DNA of 64,000 nt from Plasmodium coatneyi (Eukaryota > Apicomplexa > Aconoidasida > Haemosporida > Plasmodiidae), in assembly GCF_001680005.1 (NCBI RefSeq), contig NC_033566.1:186001-250000 (forward strand), in the 5' to 3' direction. The position numbers and the translations under genes were made by a program. The notes beneath the pieces were generated by a model. That model was not told the origin of the DNA and searched no databases. It saw only the letters and a program-made list of their open reading frames with translations. This document shows positions 22,942 through 34,703 of this stretch, one piece after another (positions within the stretch are counted from its first letter, which is position 1; each line of letters begins with the position of its first letter).

Positions 22942-24279
22942 ATATATAACCAGGAGGTTCACCTGTATTCGCTGTGGTGCCTCCAATGAAGGCAAATCCC
23001 ATCCGCACGCCGCTACAAATATTACTGCCCCTCCACCTGCTCATGCACATGCACATGTGGGTTTATGGAACTAACTAGGGCGACGCTTACCCTAACGCGG
23101 TGTAGAACAAATGTATGTAGAAAAAAAAAAAAAAAAAAAAAGGTATCTTCCGAATGGTTTACCTCCCCCTCTATGCCGTACAATTCCACATGGACATGCA
23201 ACCTATTTAATGGCAACTTGGAAGGAAATATCTAAAGGGGGGAGGAAGCCAAACCCTGAGCTGCAACTTCCGAATGGTGTAGCATAATTGGGCACCCCCA
23301 GCTCCTCTTATCTAATATAAACTTCCAGCACAGTGAACTTCCTAGGCGAGAATTACCTTCTACTGCGCGATAACGACTGTACCGGCGTAAAAGGTATTTT
23401 TTTTTTTGCCCTTTCTCACACTTTGGAAATATTCCCACTTTAGCAGAAATCTGTGCATAACATCATCACGCATAAATAAGAAAAATTTGGCATCCGTGAG
23501 GAAAAGCAGAATTGTACAGGCACGTGTAAAGCAATTGTTTCGAGTGTAGCCGAACTGGCACCCTGAAGCGAACTCCTCCAATTTTTAAAGGGCCTAGTAT
23601 ATTATGCGTATGTCATTATGCAAACTTACAGCACAGTTCTTCTCATTCCGAGGAAAATTTGCATTTTTCGTAGAGGATAAAAAACTCCGCCACAGGTAGA
23701 TATGTTCTTCTGTTTTGCCTTCCTTGGAGGAAGGGCAAGGAAAAGAAGTACCGCGCCACGTCGCTGTTTTTTTTTTTTTTTTTTTTTTTTTTTCTGCTAC
23801 GCTGAGGCATAAAAGGCGGCTACGTAAAGGAGGTATGCCTGGGCGATGCAAGAAAAATGGGTACCCGTTTTCGCCCCCGTTGAAAAAAAAAAAAAAAAAA
23901 TACCAAGTAACAAAAGCATATATATTATATACTTGCATATATTTGTTCATTTACTTTATATGTTACTATCGTGGAGGAACAAATTTCCCAACCGCAAAAG
24001 CGCGTTCCCAAATCAGCGCAGCGGTCAACCAGAGCAAGAACAAATATTACCGCGAACCAGCAATATGTTTATAACAATCCTGTGAACGCGTTGCAGATAT
24101 ATTTTCCCCCAAGCGGCCTTCCACAACCAGTCATGTCCTCCTTGGCATAACATCAGCGATTGTACTAGCATGCCAGTGCCTGCAAAATAAAGCGGACTCC
24201 CGACGACTGCGTAACCACCACGATCACGTCACGACAACCATTCGTTCTACCCAACTGCACCCCCCATTTGTGAACGAAA
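22942..24279. promoter_or_regulatory. Divergent intergenic region between AlaRS and MRT4
   Basis: About 1.3 kb between two divergent starts. It contains homopolymer runs at about 23120-23140 (A), 23398-23407 (T), 23766-23793 (T) and 23882-23900 (A). Open frames here are interrupted by these runs and show only Lys or Phe homopolymers, so no gene is called. Both promoters must lie in this interval. Confidence 0.45.
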
Positions 24280-25313
24280 ATGCCAAAGTCTAAGAGAAAC
24301 ATCACCATATCGTTAACCAAGGTAAAAAAAAAGCTGAACAAAAAGGAACTGAAGGACCAGAAACTCTCCGATCTGAAAAAAATTATTCAAGTCCCCAATA
24401 TTTACATCTACATTTTGGATGTTAGAACCTACTCGAATAATAACTTGAAGCAAGCCATTGAATATTTCAAGCCCAACGGGAGGTAAAAGCGATCTCGCGC
24501 AGAAAACCAATCTGTTTAGCTATGCCCTTACCCCTTTCGGAAGGACAAACAAAGGGGGGAATCTCCTTCCCCGTAGAATTATATACGTACAACAACCGTC
24601 ACCTGCGTGATCTTCACACGTTTTATCCCTCCGCCCCAACTCAACGCAGGTTCTTCATTGGGAAGAATAAGCTCATGAAATTGGCCTTAGGAACAGACGA
24701 AAAAAGCGAAGCCAAGCCGAACGTCGGCAAGGTGGCGGAGGTAAGAACTATCGATTGGGGGTCCCTTCCTACCGTCTTCTATATGTGTGCATGCATGTAA
24801 ATGGTCCATTTTACCCTTATGGTTTTTTAGCCCAACGCGGTTACAACTGTGTTGTGCCATTTGGGGCCAATAACCCCCCAACGGATAGGCAAACATTTCA
24901 ATCCATCTCTTGTCTGCTCCCCCCAACCGCTGCAGCTTCTTGTCGGAAACAGAATCCTTCTCATAACGAAAGACCCCCCCCTGAAGGTAATAAAATTTTT
25001 TAACGACTTTCAACCTGAAGAGTATATAAAGCCGGGAAATATTTGCACACAAAATGTCACCTTAAAAACGGGAGATGTATTAAATGTCCCAGTTTCAATG
25101 CAGAAGGATTTACAAAAAAGGAAAGTAACTTTCGACATCGTCGATCAGAAAATTGTCATACGCGAAGATAAAATTTTGGCGGAAAAGGATAAACTGGTCA
25201 GCGCGGAAAATGCCAAACTGTTAAGAATGCTGAATATGAAAATTGCCAACTTTGACATTACCGTGTTGGGTTATTGGAACTTAAATAAATTCACTTCCTT
25301 GACGTCAGAATGA
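24280..25313 (+). CDS. MRT4: mRNA turnover protein 4 homolog (MRT4/MRTO4), three exons
   Basis: Nucleolar P0-like assembly factor that occupies the stalk site of pre-60S particles until P0 replaces it. Exons 24280-24482, 24650-24740 and 24936-25313 join in phase (2, 0) to 223 residues; the human protein has 239. The start MPKSKRNITISLTKVKKK closely matches the MPKSKR-K-SLTK start of MRTO4, and RFFIGKNKLMKLALGT matches the MFFGKNKVMMVALG stretch. The P0-like fold continues with LLVGNRILLITKD and the C-terminal FDITVLGYWN, where the human protein has FKVTIKYMWD. It is divergent from AlaRS and convergent with the b5-reductase gene 485 bp downstream. It has no C-terminal acidic P-stalk tail, as expected for MRT4 rather than P0. 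Confidence 0.9.
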
Positions 25314-25798
25314 GGAACTGTTTTTTTTTCCTTTTTTTCTGGAGAAGTGGTCTTTTCGTCCTCTTCCCCCCTTAACGCACATAACAAATGTGCAAGCGTT
25401 TGTTTTTTTGTTTTTTTAGGATTTAAAAAAAAAAAAAAAAATATCCTACATCCCTGCAATGGACTTCTTTACAACTCATTAATTCACACGCGCGCAAGTT
25501 CGTCACGAACCAAGCGCTCTTTTTTTTTTCTTATTTGAAAACTTTTTAATTACAAATATTCTTTAAGTTGAAAAAAGTGAAAAACAATTTGACGCATGGC
25601 GTGTAGGCCACATAGGCATACACATATATACACATATATATGCACATGCGAAGGCGGTTTAGAAACAATTTAGAGCGCCACCAATCACTATGGCCGTCCG
25701 TACCCCCGGTTAAGGCTACGCATACGCTCATGCGTATGTATGTCTGCATCACAAATAGGTCAAGGGTACCAAACAGGTAGGGGGTTTCACCACCACCC
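25314..25798. other. Convergent spacer between MRT4 and cytochrome b5 reductase
   Basis: 485 bp holding only the two 3' regions. There is an A run near 25425-25441, a T run near 25520-25530, and TATATACACATATATA-type alternating sequence at 25620-25645. No gene is supported. Confidence 0.45.
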
Positions 25799-27047
25799 CT
25801 AAATCGTTATGACATTTTCCATTTGAATGTCCTCCTTCAGCATCTTCTTAAGGAACGCCGTCATGGGGGGAGGGCCGCACATCAAAATGAGTGTGTCGCT
25901 GTTTTCAACTTTGACGTCTAGCTTATGATACTTAAGAATGTACTTGCGTAAGAGATCTTCCGTTAGGTAACCTACATTTTCGAAGGTGTCCCTCTTGGTC
26001 TCGTCCAGGCACTCGTCTATGCTATACACTACTTTGAACCGTTCGAAGGTCCGCTCGTATTCGTCAAAAACTGGGAAGTGGCAACGGGTGCCAAAGGTGG
26101 AAGAGGAAGAAGGTTGTAATTTTGCATGGCCATATATATGTACACTTGTATATACGTATGCACACAATGCTAAACACATATGTGTGTGTGTGTGTTTTTT
26201 TTTTTTTTCCCTTTTTGACGCCGCTGGGCTTACCCTCCTTGAGCAGAATCTCCTCCTCGTTCCTGTTCGCATATATGAGCGTCACGAACGGCTGCTCACC
26301 CTCCCTCACGTCAAACAGGAGCATGTGCTTTATCAGCCGAAAAAAGGGAGCCATGCCCGTTCCTCCAGCTATCATAACGATGTGCTTCTTAATCTGCACA
26401 ACTTTGGACAAGTAACTAAATTTGTTACTCCCCCTATAGTCGAGTACCCCAAAGGGACCCGCAATTTTAACCATTTCCTTGTTTCGCATTTTTTCCAAAT
26501 AGACACTCATCTTACCACCATCAACAAACTTCCTATCTGGGTGGTATATTCGAATGACAAAGTGAACCTCCTTCTTATTTTTGTCTACATAAATAGGAGT
26601 GTAACTTCGGAAAATCTCTTTCGCATCCTTCTCTCTGTCCTCCCTGTCATTCCATTTGCCTTTTATTTTCCCTTCTTTATTGGGACCGTTAAATTTTATA
26701 TGCTTACATATGCCTAATCCGAAATGGATATACTCCGACGGGTAGGAAAAAATGAAAATCCTTACTGTGTTGGTAAGCTTTACAATTTTACTCAGCTTCA
26801 ACGCTTTGCTCTTTTCATCCAGGAAGGCCTTCTGCATGGATCCTCCATCCTGCCCTTCCTCCTTTTCCTCCAACTCTTCATTCTCATTCGCGTTCATATA
26901 AAGTTCAAACAGATCTTCTGCTTTTTTTTTACCATTTTTATTTTTCCTTACATATAGGAGGACATAACTTATAGACATCACCAAAATTACGACATTCACC
27001 ACATTCTTCGAGAGGAAGTTTAGGCCTTCCTGCAACGTCCGCTTCAT
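25799..27047 (-). CDS. NADH-cytochrome b5 reductase, two exons
   Basis: Membrane-bound FAD enzyme that passes electrons from NADH to cytochrome b5. Exons 27047-26234 and 26070-25799 join in phase 1 to 361 residues. A single N-terminal anchor (VVNVVILVMSISYVLLYV) is followed by a Lys-rich linker. The FAD part shows FVIRIYHPDRKFVDGGKMSVYL (RxY-P and GGKMS) and GPFGVLDYRG. The NADH part shows AGGTGMAPFFRLIKH and, in exon 2, the C-terminal CGPPPM motif. The intron lies between ANRNEEEILLKE and the FDEYERTFERFKV helix. An insertion between the two FAD motifs makes it longer than the human enzyme (about 300 residues). Expected location is the ER or outer mitochondrial membrane, facing the cytosol. 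Confidence 0.92.
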
Positions 27048-28185
27048 TTTGCGCTCCCTTAGTTAGTACACCTTGGTTTACGCACACGGGTGTATATGTA
27101 GGAGTACGTCTGTACCTGTGTGCGTCCTCCCCTTCGAGATTGAAGAAGCGCAAGGGGGACGGAAAAGGATCGTATCAACAAATGTAGGAACGAAAAGATG
27201 CCACAAAAAGGCTACAAAAAAGTTACAAGGAATACAATAAAATGGGCACAAAAAGTTGACAAAGTTTGACGAAGTTCTACCAAACGTGGAAAAAATGCAA
27301 ATCCGTTTGCCAATACAAACGCCGCACTGACTCTGCGGACACCTGTGCTTGCACACCCCTTTTTTGCCGCGAAAATGAATTGCTCTGTTTTCTATGTTCG
27401 CCTTCTCTAACCCATCGAGCCCTTCACAAAGCAAGCAATATTTTTTTTTTTTTTTTTTTTTTTTATGCAAATCGCGTATAGGATAAATACCCCATATGGA
27501 TGGTGAACGTTTGCCCTACAGAAACCGCACGTGTAGGTATACTTCCTCGGAACAAGTGTGCGAATATTCGATGTAACTTTACCAGTGCCCTGTCCACGTA
27601 ACACCGTCACATCAAATTTATTACTTAAAAAGAACAAACATTACGCACATAGCATAAAACATGTGCGCCCTTCTTAAAAGTTATAGGAAAGAACGCGAGC
27701 ACGCGCTTTTCTACGTTCGCAAAGTGGATTGCAGTTTTTGTAGATTTCTCTACATTGAGCATACGCACAAAAAAAAAAAAAAAATAATAAAATATATATA
27801 AAAAGGATAGCTGGGCATAGCTTAGCGCAACACAACACGTTGCAGTTGCCAACTTCGCTCCAGCTCACTCCCAAACTGGCTGCGGCCGAGTGAAGCTCAA
27901 ACCCTGCGTGTGAACCTCACGCAGCCGCATTAATGAGGACAAAAAAAAAAAGAAAAAAAAAAAAAAATTAAAAGGAAACCTGGCCCAAGCAGGCGTTTGC
28001 GAACTGCCTCCCCTGCTATTGCTACGATGAGTAGGTCTTACGCCCACATGTGCATTGGCACAACATGTTTCACTGTCCATCCGTTCGTCTGCGCATAACC
28101 ATGGTAGGGAGCTACCCCCTCTGCACTGCGCGTATAAATGTACACCCATATGTGAAGAACGCATAGTTAGGCAGAAACCCCCCCT
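27048..28185. promoter_or_regulatory. Intergenic region upstream of cytochrome b5 reductase
   Basis: About 1.1 kb between two minus-strand genes. Features seen: T run 27440-27464, A runs near 27770-27785 and 27940-27967. Short open frames overlap homopolymers and have no family signal. It should contain the promoter of the b5-reductase gene and the 3' UTR of the NOP9-like gene. Confidence 0.45.
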
Positions 28186-31128
28186 TTAGGTGCACTTGGC
28201 CTTTTTCCCCAACACTTGCTCTATCTTCTCCTTTTCCTTCTTCCTCTTGCGATTCTTCTTTTTGGAGTTCTTTATAAAGTCCGTTATCAAATTCATGTAG
28301 TCTTCCTCTCCGTCAGGCTTATCCGTGCTAGCAGCTGGTCCGTTGGGATCAGTTTTTTTTTCTTCATTGTCCCCAGAATCTAGGCAGAGAGCCTCATCTG
28401 AGGTGGCCACATTGTGGTCCTCAAGTGATTGGTCCACGTAATCCTCCTCTTCTGCTTCCCCTTCCTCCTGCTTATGTGGTGGTTCGTCCTTCTCCCTCTC
28501 CGTGGCTAGTATATCCTGGAACATTTCCTTCGCCTTGAGGTACTTCTTACTATTCGTGCTTATCGTCTTGGTCTTTTTATATTCCCTCAGCTTCATGAAG
28601 TTTTTTATGTACCCATTAAACACGTTGATGTCCCCCTCTACCAGGGCGTCCAATATTTTCTTCTTCACCTCGTCGGTGCCCAGCTTGAAAAAAGTCACAA
28701 TAGTGTGGGCTCCTACATAATGGCTAGCTATTCTCTTATATTCACTCTTAAACAACAGAATAAAATTTCGCAAATATTTTTCGTTTATCAAGTTAAATGT
28801 GTGTGCGATCTTTTCGCACAGGACGGACAGGTTCTTATCACAGGCGAAGTACAGCAGGATGTTTCCTCGTAAGTCTGCGTTTTTCCGTATGAAGGGTTTG
28901 ACTCTTTTGCCATCTCCCTTGGGGGGGGAGTTATCATATCCCCTTGTGCGTTCAGGCCCATCTGCATCATCTCCATCATTTCCCTTGTCCCCATTTTCAT
29001 TCCCCCCATGGGTTCCCCCGAATGTTTGAACAAAATTGTCATACCTTTCTATATCCTCCTGGCTAGCTACATTCCCATTTACAATTTTTAAAAAATTACA
29101 AAACTGCTTGAACGAATTCGTCACCGGCGTGATGGATTCCTTCGGAAAGGACAAAATATGCGTCAGGATGTAGTACCCGTTTGTGTCCACTTTTATGTAA
29201 TCGTAAAAATTGTAGTTGTTCAAATTGGGGCAGTCCCCTTTATGGTCACTCTTGCCGTCCTCTTCGCATGGCTCCTTTTTCTCATTCCCGGTGAACACTT
29301 TTTGGATGACGGGGTGCAGGTCCTGATAACTCCGCATGCACAGGATGCATATCCAGAGGAATTTCCCATCCGCTGTACCACCATCGGTGGCATTACTCGA
29401 ACCATCAGTTTTACGACAGTCCGTGTTTACGGCACCCCCCACGCGTAACCACCGCAGCAACGCGCTAAGTAGCAACTTGCAATTCCTCTGGTAACATTGT
29501 GACAAGTCAAACAGGCGCCTCAAAACGTTGAACTTCTTCCTCCGAATAATCAAGTCGATGTCCAGATTTTTCATGAGCAAGTCGAACATCTCTTCGGTGA
29601 CATGTTCCAATGTGAGGTAGTTGAACATGACCAAGCTGGAGTAGGCATTGTCACACACCAGACTATTTATGTTTTTTAAAATGTAGACATTGAAAACGTA
29701 GAAAATCGGTTCAGTATTCATTTTGAGCAACTTTTCTATCATGATGCTGGGCCCATCCATCTTAATGAGAATGCTGAGCATTTGCTTTAGGGGACTCTCA
29801 TCATGGCATTTGCAACCTTCCCTTGTCTTGATTATGAAATACTTTTTCGTTTTTTCGATTAGAAATATTTCTCTCACTAATTTATCGCATTCCACATTTT
29901 TCTCCTTCAGCAGTTCGAACAACGTTCCCAACGCTGGAACTGCATACGTGTGGTACAACAAAGGGGGGATGAAATGCTGACTTTGGCTCTCCATAACGTA
30001 CTTGTCATCTTTGAGGGGTTCTTCCGCCCGCTCACCATGGTCATCTCCATTACGAAGAGCACTCTCTTTTACACCGTTTCCAACACCTTGTTGATCATAG
30101 AAGATGTACTGATAGAGCAGATTCTTCATCGGGAGGGAAACCTTCGGATTGGCAATTTCCTCCGTCACCTTCTGAACAATTATGTCAATGTACTCGTAAA
30201 ACAGGTCATCTCCCTGTTCCTTTTTTCCACCCTTACTTTGCCCTTTGTCCAGGTACTTCAATTCAGTCCTTGTGCTCGTTCCCCTAACTTTGGACTTTCT
30301 AAAGGATATATTCGAAATGTTAATATTTAGGTAGCCACCCAGGGAGTACAAAAATGACCTCAATACGTGCGTTCCCGATTTGTTTAGCATCAGGGTGAAT
30401 AGCTTCTCCGTGGTGATGGTACAAATTTCTTTGAAGTAAACACCGACCGGTTGGTACCCTTTGTTTCTTTTTTTCAATTCTTCAACATACTTTTCCTCCA
30501 CTTTTTTAAAAAAGGAATATACGCAAATAACAGTCTGCACAAAATGGGAAGCATAACTGGACAATGCTAACTTGATGTAGTCCGTACAAATGACGTGCAA
30601 AAAATGGTTGTAAATTTCTATGCACTGCATACTCATTTTGCCATTCCTCCCATTCTGTTCATCCTTCCCATCCTGGTGATCATGCTGATCATGTGCATCC
30701 TTCTCATTATACTTTAGCAGGAAGAAACAGTAGTATATCAGCTTTTCCATTATTTTTGAGCACTTCCTCTGATCTGCTAACTCTTTCTCACTCCCTTTTA
30801 TTTCCTCCTTTATCTTTACCAAAATGCATATGTCGTCTTCAACATCGTAGGAGTAGTTCAAGTTGATGGCACCAAAACATTTATTTCCTTTTTTTAAATT
30901 ATCTTCCTTCAACTCGTGAACAAAATACTTCTCATACTTTTCATTTAAAATGTACGAAATGTTAATCAAGTAGTCTATAATTTCTTCCACATTTTTTTTT
31001 CCTTCATTCTTTTTGTATGTCTCACCCTTCCGATTAAATTTACCTTTGTCTCCATTCTGATTCCCGTTGCCGCCCTTATTAAAATACTTCCATTTATGCC
31101 TATTCGTGTTCGCTCTAAACCCGTTCAT
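28186..31128 (-). CDS. Pumilio-type RNA-binding protein, NOP9-like
   Basis: Single-exon gene of 980 residues, probably the nucleolar NOP9 family, which binds pre-rRNA during small-subunit assembly. The start is rich in Gly, Asn and Lys. Puf-like helical repeats are spread through the protein: SSYASHFVQTVICVYSF, MLNKSGTHVLRSFLYSL, VDTNGYYILTHILSF, ADLRGNILLYFACDKN and ASHYVGAHTIVTFF; the S-H-x-x-Q-T and G-T-H-V-L-R patterns are typical of NOP9 rather than classical Pumilio. Low-complexity insertions (Asp/Gly/Asn-rich near residue 700, Glu-rich near 900) enlarge it beyond the yeast protein (about 670). The C-terminus is Lys/Arg-rich (KKKNRKRKKEKEK) and fits nucleolar targeting. A general Puf-domain protein is the main alternative. 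Confidence 0.65.
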   Translation of the reverse strand: MNGFRANTNRHKWKYFNKGGNGNQNGDKGKFNRKGETYKKNEGKKNVEEIIDYLINISYILNEKYEKYFVHELKEDNLKKGNKCFGAINLNYSYDVEDDICILVKIKEEIKGSEKELADQRKCSKIMEKLIYYCFFLLKYNEKDAHDQHDHQDGKDEQNGRNGKMSMQCIEIYNHFLHVICTDYIKLALSSYASHFVQTVICVYSFFKKVEEKYVEELKKRNKGYQPVGVYFKEICTITTEKLFTLMLNKSGTHVLRSFLYSLGGYLNINISNISFRKSKVRGTSTRTELKYLDKGQSKGGKKEQGDDLFYEYIDIIVQKVTEEIANPKVSLPMKNLLYQYIFYDQQGVGNGVKESALRNGDDHGERAEEPLKDDKYVMESQSQHFIPPLLYHTYAVPALGTLFELLKEKNVECDKLVREIFLIEKTKKYFIIKTREGCKCHDESPLKQMLSILIKMDGPSIMIEKLLKMNTEPIFYVFNVYILKNINSLVCDNAYSSLVMFNYLTLEHVTEEMFDLLMKNLDIDLIIRRKKFNVLRRLFDLSQCYQRNCKLLLSALLRWLRVGGAVNTDCRKTDGSSNATDGGTADGKFLWICILCMRSYQDLHPVIQKVFTGNEKKEPCEEDGKSDHKGDCPNLNNYNFYDYIKVDTNGYYILTHILSFPKESITPVTNSFKQFCNFLKIVNGNVASQEDIERYDNFVQTFGGTHGGNENGDKGNDGDDADGPERTRGYDNSPPKGDGKRVKPFIRKNADLRGNILLYFACDKNLSVLCEKIAHTFNLINEKYLRNFILLFKSEYKRIASHYVGAHTIVTFFKLGTDEVKKKILDALVEGDINVFNGYIKNFMKLREYKKTKTISTNSKKYLKAKEMFQDILATEREKDEPPHKQEEGEAEEEDYVDQSLEDHNVATSDEALCLDSGDNEEKKTDPNGPAASTDKPDGEEDYMNLITDFIKNSKKKNRKRKKEKEKIEQVLGKKAKCT

Positions 31129-32944
31129 TGTGCGTTAGGTTGACCGATGTAATATGTACCGAACAGTCACCTAACCTTTGTAATCGTCTGCTCATACATT
31201 GGGGCCAATGCATATGCATATTGCTTACAAGTGGAACTAAATACACAAAAAAAGGAAAGATCTTCCTTTCTCTTTTTTCTTCCCAATTCTATATTAGCTG
31301 CAAAAAAGGAGCTGCTAATATTTGGAAATGTATATATACTGCCTCAGCATTGTACACGAAGTTTATTCCATTTTTTTTTTTTACCAATGAGAAAAGAGAA
31401 ATGGAATAAGCTTCAACTATTTTTTTTTTTTTTTTTTTCGCTTTTCCTACATGGTTGTTACTGCTCAGTATATTTGCCACTTAAATATTTGTTCACCAAT
31501 TTGTTAGCGCTGTTCTTCGTTCTGCTGCAAAGATGGGGTAGTCACATACCTCTGCTTATTGGGATAGAGATAATTGCTTGGTTCCGCTGTTTTGCTTTTA
31601 CTTTTTTTTTACCGTTGTTGCCCCTCTTTTATGGTTGCACCATTTTGAAGCTTCTTCCCCCAGAAGTGAGCCTCCCGCCCCCTTCAGCAATTTGCCACGT
31701 CAAAAAATGGGCGACAGTTTTAACCGCACCAAAAATGTTATATTCCCGACGACGCCCTTTACGTATACAACTGCGCGCGTATTTTTTTTGCAAACTATGG
31801 CGGGAAAAACGAATTGGCACCGGGAAAAAAACACTCGCGGAAAAGTCCCATATTATGTTCTGTTCCTCCGGATTGCAATAACACCTCAATTCTTTTTATC
31901 TCCTTTTTTTTTCTATTCCCCATAAGCCAATTTATCGCGAAAGTATGACTGTAAGGAAGCCACTCTGATGGTAGGGAAAATTCTTTGGGGCATTTTCTTC
32001 CCCATACACTTGTGCCTATAAACATGTTTGTAATTTTATTTATTATTATTATTTTTTTTTTTTTCCAAATGGACGCATAAAACGTGTGAATTTGCCTGAA
32101 CGGTTAAGGTATTTTTTTTTTTCAATTTCCACCTGTTTTTCAAAAATCGAATCGTGCTAGACCACTGATGGGGCGAATTCCCAAAGGTTGAAAAAGGAAA
32201 GGCGGTTCCTACGGGCCCTTTACGTTCTATGTCCATATGGTGTATATGTAAAATGGAAAAGACCAACGAAATGATGTGCCACGTGACATGCTACTTAAGC
32301 GTTCGGGCAAATAACGCACACATGGGTGAGAGCGGCCAGTCTACCATTATACCGCACAGAGCATCTTTGGTCGTCCACAATACTAAGACCACGTAATGTT
32401 ATTTCATTCTTTGCGAAAATGAAAATTAAGCGACAAAAAAAAGCACTTCTTGCTGGGTCTACTTAGGGTTTCGTGAAAATGTTCCTTTCCCAAAAGGAAA
32501 AAATAACTGCCGTCGAAAAGAGCAGTCCAATGGATGAAATTGATGCACGTGAATATGGACAACCATTTGATGAGTTCCCCCCCTTTTTTTTTTTTCTTTT
32601 TTCCTCACCCTCCTACGAAAATTTTATCCGTAATATGTTAACAAAAATGACATAGGTAACTTTTTTTTAAGTACATATGAAAAAGGGTGTTTCCTTAAAC
32701 AACGCAGGGAGCGCAAACACGTAGACCCGCACTTCTGGAGGGAAAAAAGAGCTAAATGGAAAGGCCAAACGTTAAGGCGATAAACCGATGTCGCGGTGAC
32801 ATGGAGTAGGAATGCGCCACAGTAAGAACACACATTATACCGCGTAGGCTACTCGTTCCCCCATGGGGATTACCCCCCCATGTAACAGCTGATTTTCCCA
32901 ATTCTCCCAATTCCACGGTTCCTTCGACTTTCCCGAGAAATAAA
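31129..32944. promoter_or_regulatory. Divergent intergenic region between the NOP9-like and canopy-like genes
   Basis: About 1.8 kb between divergent starts. It includes T runs near 31370-31381 and 31419-31438 and a TTATTATTATT stretch near 32038-32060. A 216-codon open frame across 31231-31881 is built from Phe/Leu codons of T-rich DNA and resembles no family, so it is not called. Confidence 0.45.
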
Positions 32945-34537
32945 ATGCGACGCGTAGGGGAAGCCATGCTCATCTTATACTTTGCTTTGCTGCCCCCATT
33001 GGTTCTCATCCCCCCTGTGCTCAAAATCAACTGCGTGCATGTAGGAAACGACTACCTGCGGGACCTTCTAAAAATGGGAATATTTGAAAAAAACAGCACA
33101 AAAATAAAAAAGGAGGTGTTCGAAAACATAAGCCGTACGCACGAAATCTACTCGTCCTGCAAAACCTGCATCAAGCTGATTCAGTTGATAGGGAAAATAA
33201 TCCAAAAGAAAAAAGAGCCATATGTAGATATAGCCATAGAAGACACACTGGAAACAAACTTGTGTGACTCTAACCTCTGGCACGAACATTTCAACTACGA
33301 CGAATTGTTGTATAGTGAACACGTCCTCGAGTATTGCAAGGTCACTTTAAAACTCACTAGGGATAGCATAGAGCAGCATATCTACCAGTTTTACAGCAAG
33401 GAGGAATTATTTTACCGGAGAGTCTGCTTACATATCAACCCAGTATGCAAAACTGCCATCCAGGAGGAGAAAATTAACCTCAGCACGGAGTCCAAAGTTA
33501 AACTGATCTATCAGCTATACTGTGACTACTTAACTGGAGAGGTATGTCTGCGCATTTTTTCCTCCACCGGGTATGCACTATAATGTATGCTACTGCACAA
33601 CAGTTCATTCGATTGTCTACATATTGGGTTCGCCCCCTTCTATGCGTCAGAAGAACCACCAACCCGTTATGTATCCTTTTACCATTATTTATCCCATAAG
33701 GGGACTCCCATTTTTACCGCAAATGCTGCACATCCACTTTCAACATTTTAAAAAACTCCCCTCCACACAGGAACACTATAGCCAAACGAGCCAAGGCGTG
33801 CCATATAAAAAAATCGAATCCGCAGACAGCTCAAATTTAACCCTGAAGAGAAGCGACTACGCAGTTGTCCAATCCGAAATTGGGACAATGCAACAAAAAA
33901 AATTGACTAACGATTTTGCAGCCAGGAAATTGAGACTTCTTCGAATTAGTGAGGTAAGGAGAGAAGAATGATGAAATGGTTCACAGACTAACCCATCGCC
34001 GCTTTCACATTTCCCTTTTCTGTTTAACCCCACTCCCCCCTTACCGTTACACGAACAGCTTGCCGATGACGTACTGGAGGTTTTCCTGCGGATGAAGCAG
34101 CAAGACGTCTTTAAGTTCCTGTTTTATTGCCAATCGTGTGAAGGTACGCCAAAAAAAAATAAAATAATAAAATAAAAAAAAAATAGCTAACTGCATGAAC
34201 CGTTCAGGTGAAAAGCTATTCCAAATGGCACCAAAGAAAAAAAAAAAAAAAAATATGAACAAAAAAAAAAAAAATATGAACAAAAAAAAAAAAAAAAAAA
34301 CAACAGTTGCGCTTATAAACCTGCACATGTAAACTCACTAAGCTGTGCAAAAATAAACGTATGTCCAAACAGTACCCACAAGGATGTCTTCCCCACTTTG
34401 CAGACCCCATACTGGAAGTAAAAATTAAAATACACCGCGTATCGGACAATGTGGATGCCATCATTAAGGGAAATTACCAGCATGATTTGATCATGAATGA
34501 CAGGCAATTTTTGCTATACAAACGGCCCACTACATGA
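32945..34537 (+). CDS. Canopy-like secretory protein with saposin-type cysteines, four exons
   Basis: Exons 32945-33541, 33771-33953, 34059-34143 and 34404-34537 join in phase to 332 residues. A signal peptide is evident (MRRVGEAMLILYFALLPPLVL). Six Cys follow a saposin-like layout: CKTC, NLCDS, EYCKV, then VCLHINPVC with C-x6-C. The segment running from CKVTLKLTRDSIEQHI through FYSKEE to PVCK aligns by eye with the canopy/PRAT4 pattern (CESI-EEYEDELIEFF...LC-x-x-x-x-x-LC). Canopy proteins are ER-resident helpers of surface-protein folding and receptor maturation; whether this one does so is inference. Residues after about 205 (exons 2-4) are polar and end without KDEL. It is convergent with the next gene. 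A generic saposin-like protein is the alternative. Confidence 0.6.
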
Positions 34538-34703
34538 ATTACAAAATGGTGGGGGAGCCAAATTAGTGTAACTCCTTCGAAGACTTGTTAATATTTACTC
34601 ATGGGGTAATCTGTTTGTTCTTCCTACCCTTGGGAGAGGCCTCCCTTTTTTTGTGTACCCATACTTACCTTCCGTCACGCCGAAACAATTGTAACTGGGT
34701 TAG

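Noticed and set aside
31231..31881. 216-codon plus-strand frame between the NOP9-like and canopy-like genes
   Set aside because: Composition follows poly(T) tracts, and there are no domain, splice or start-site features.
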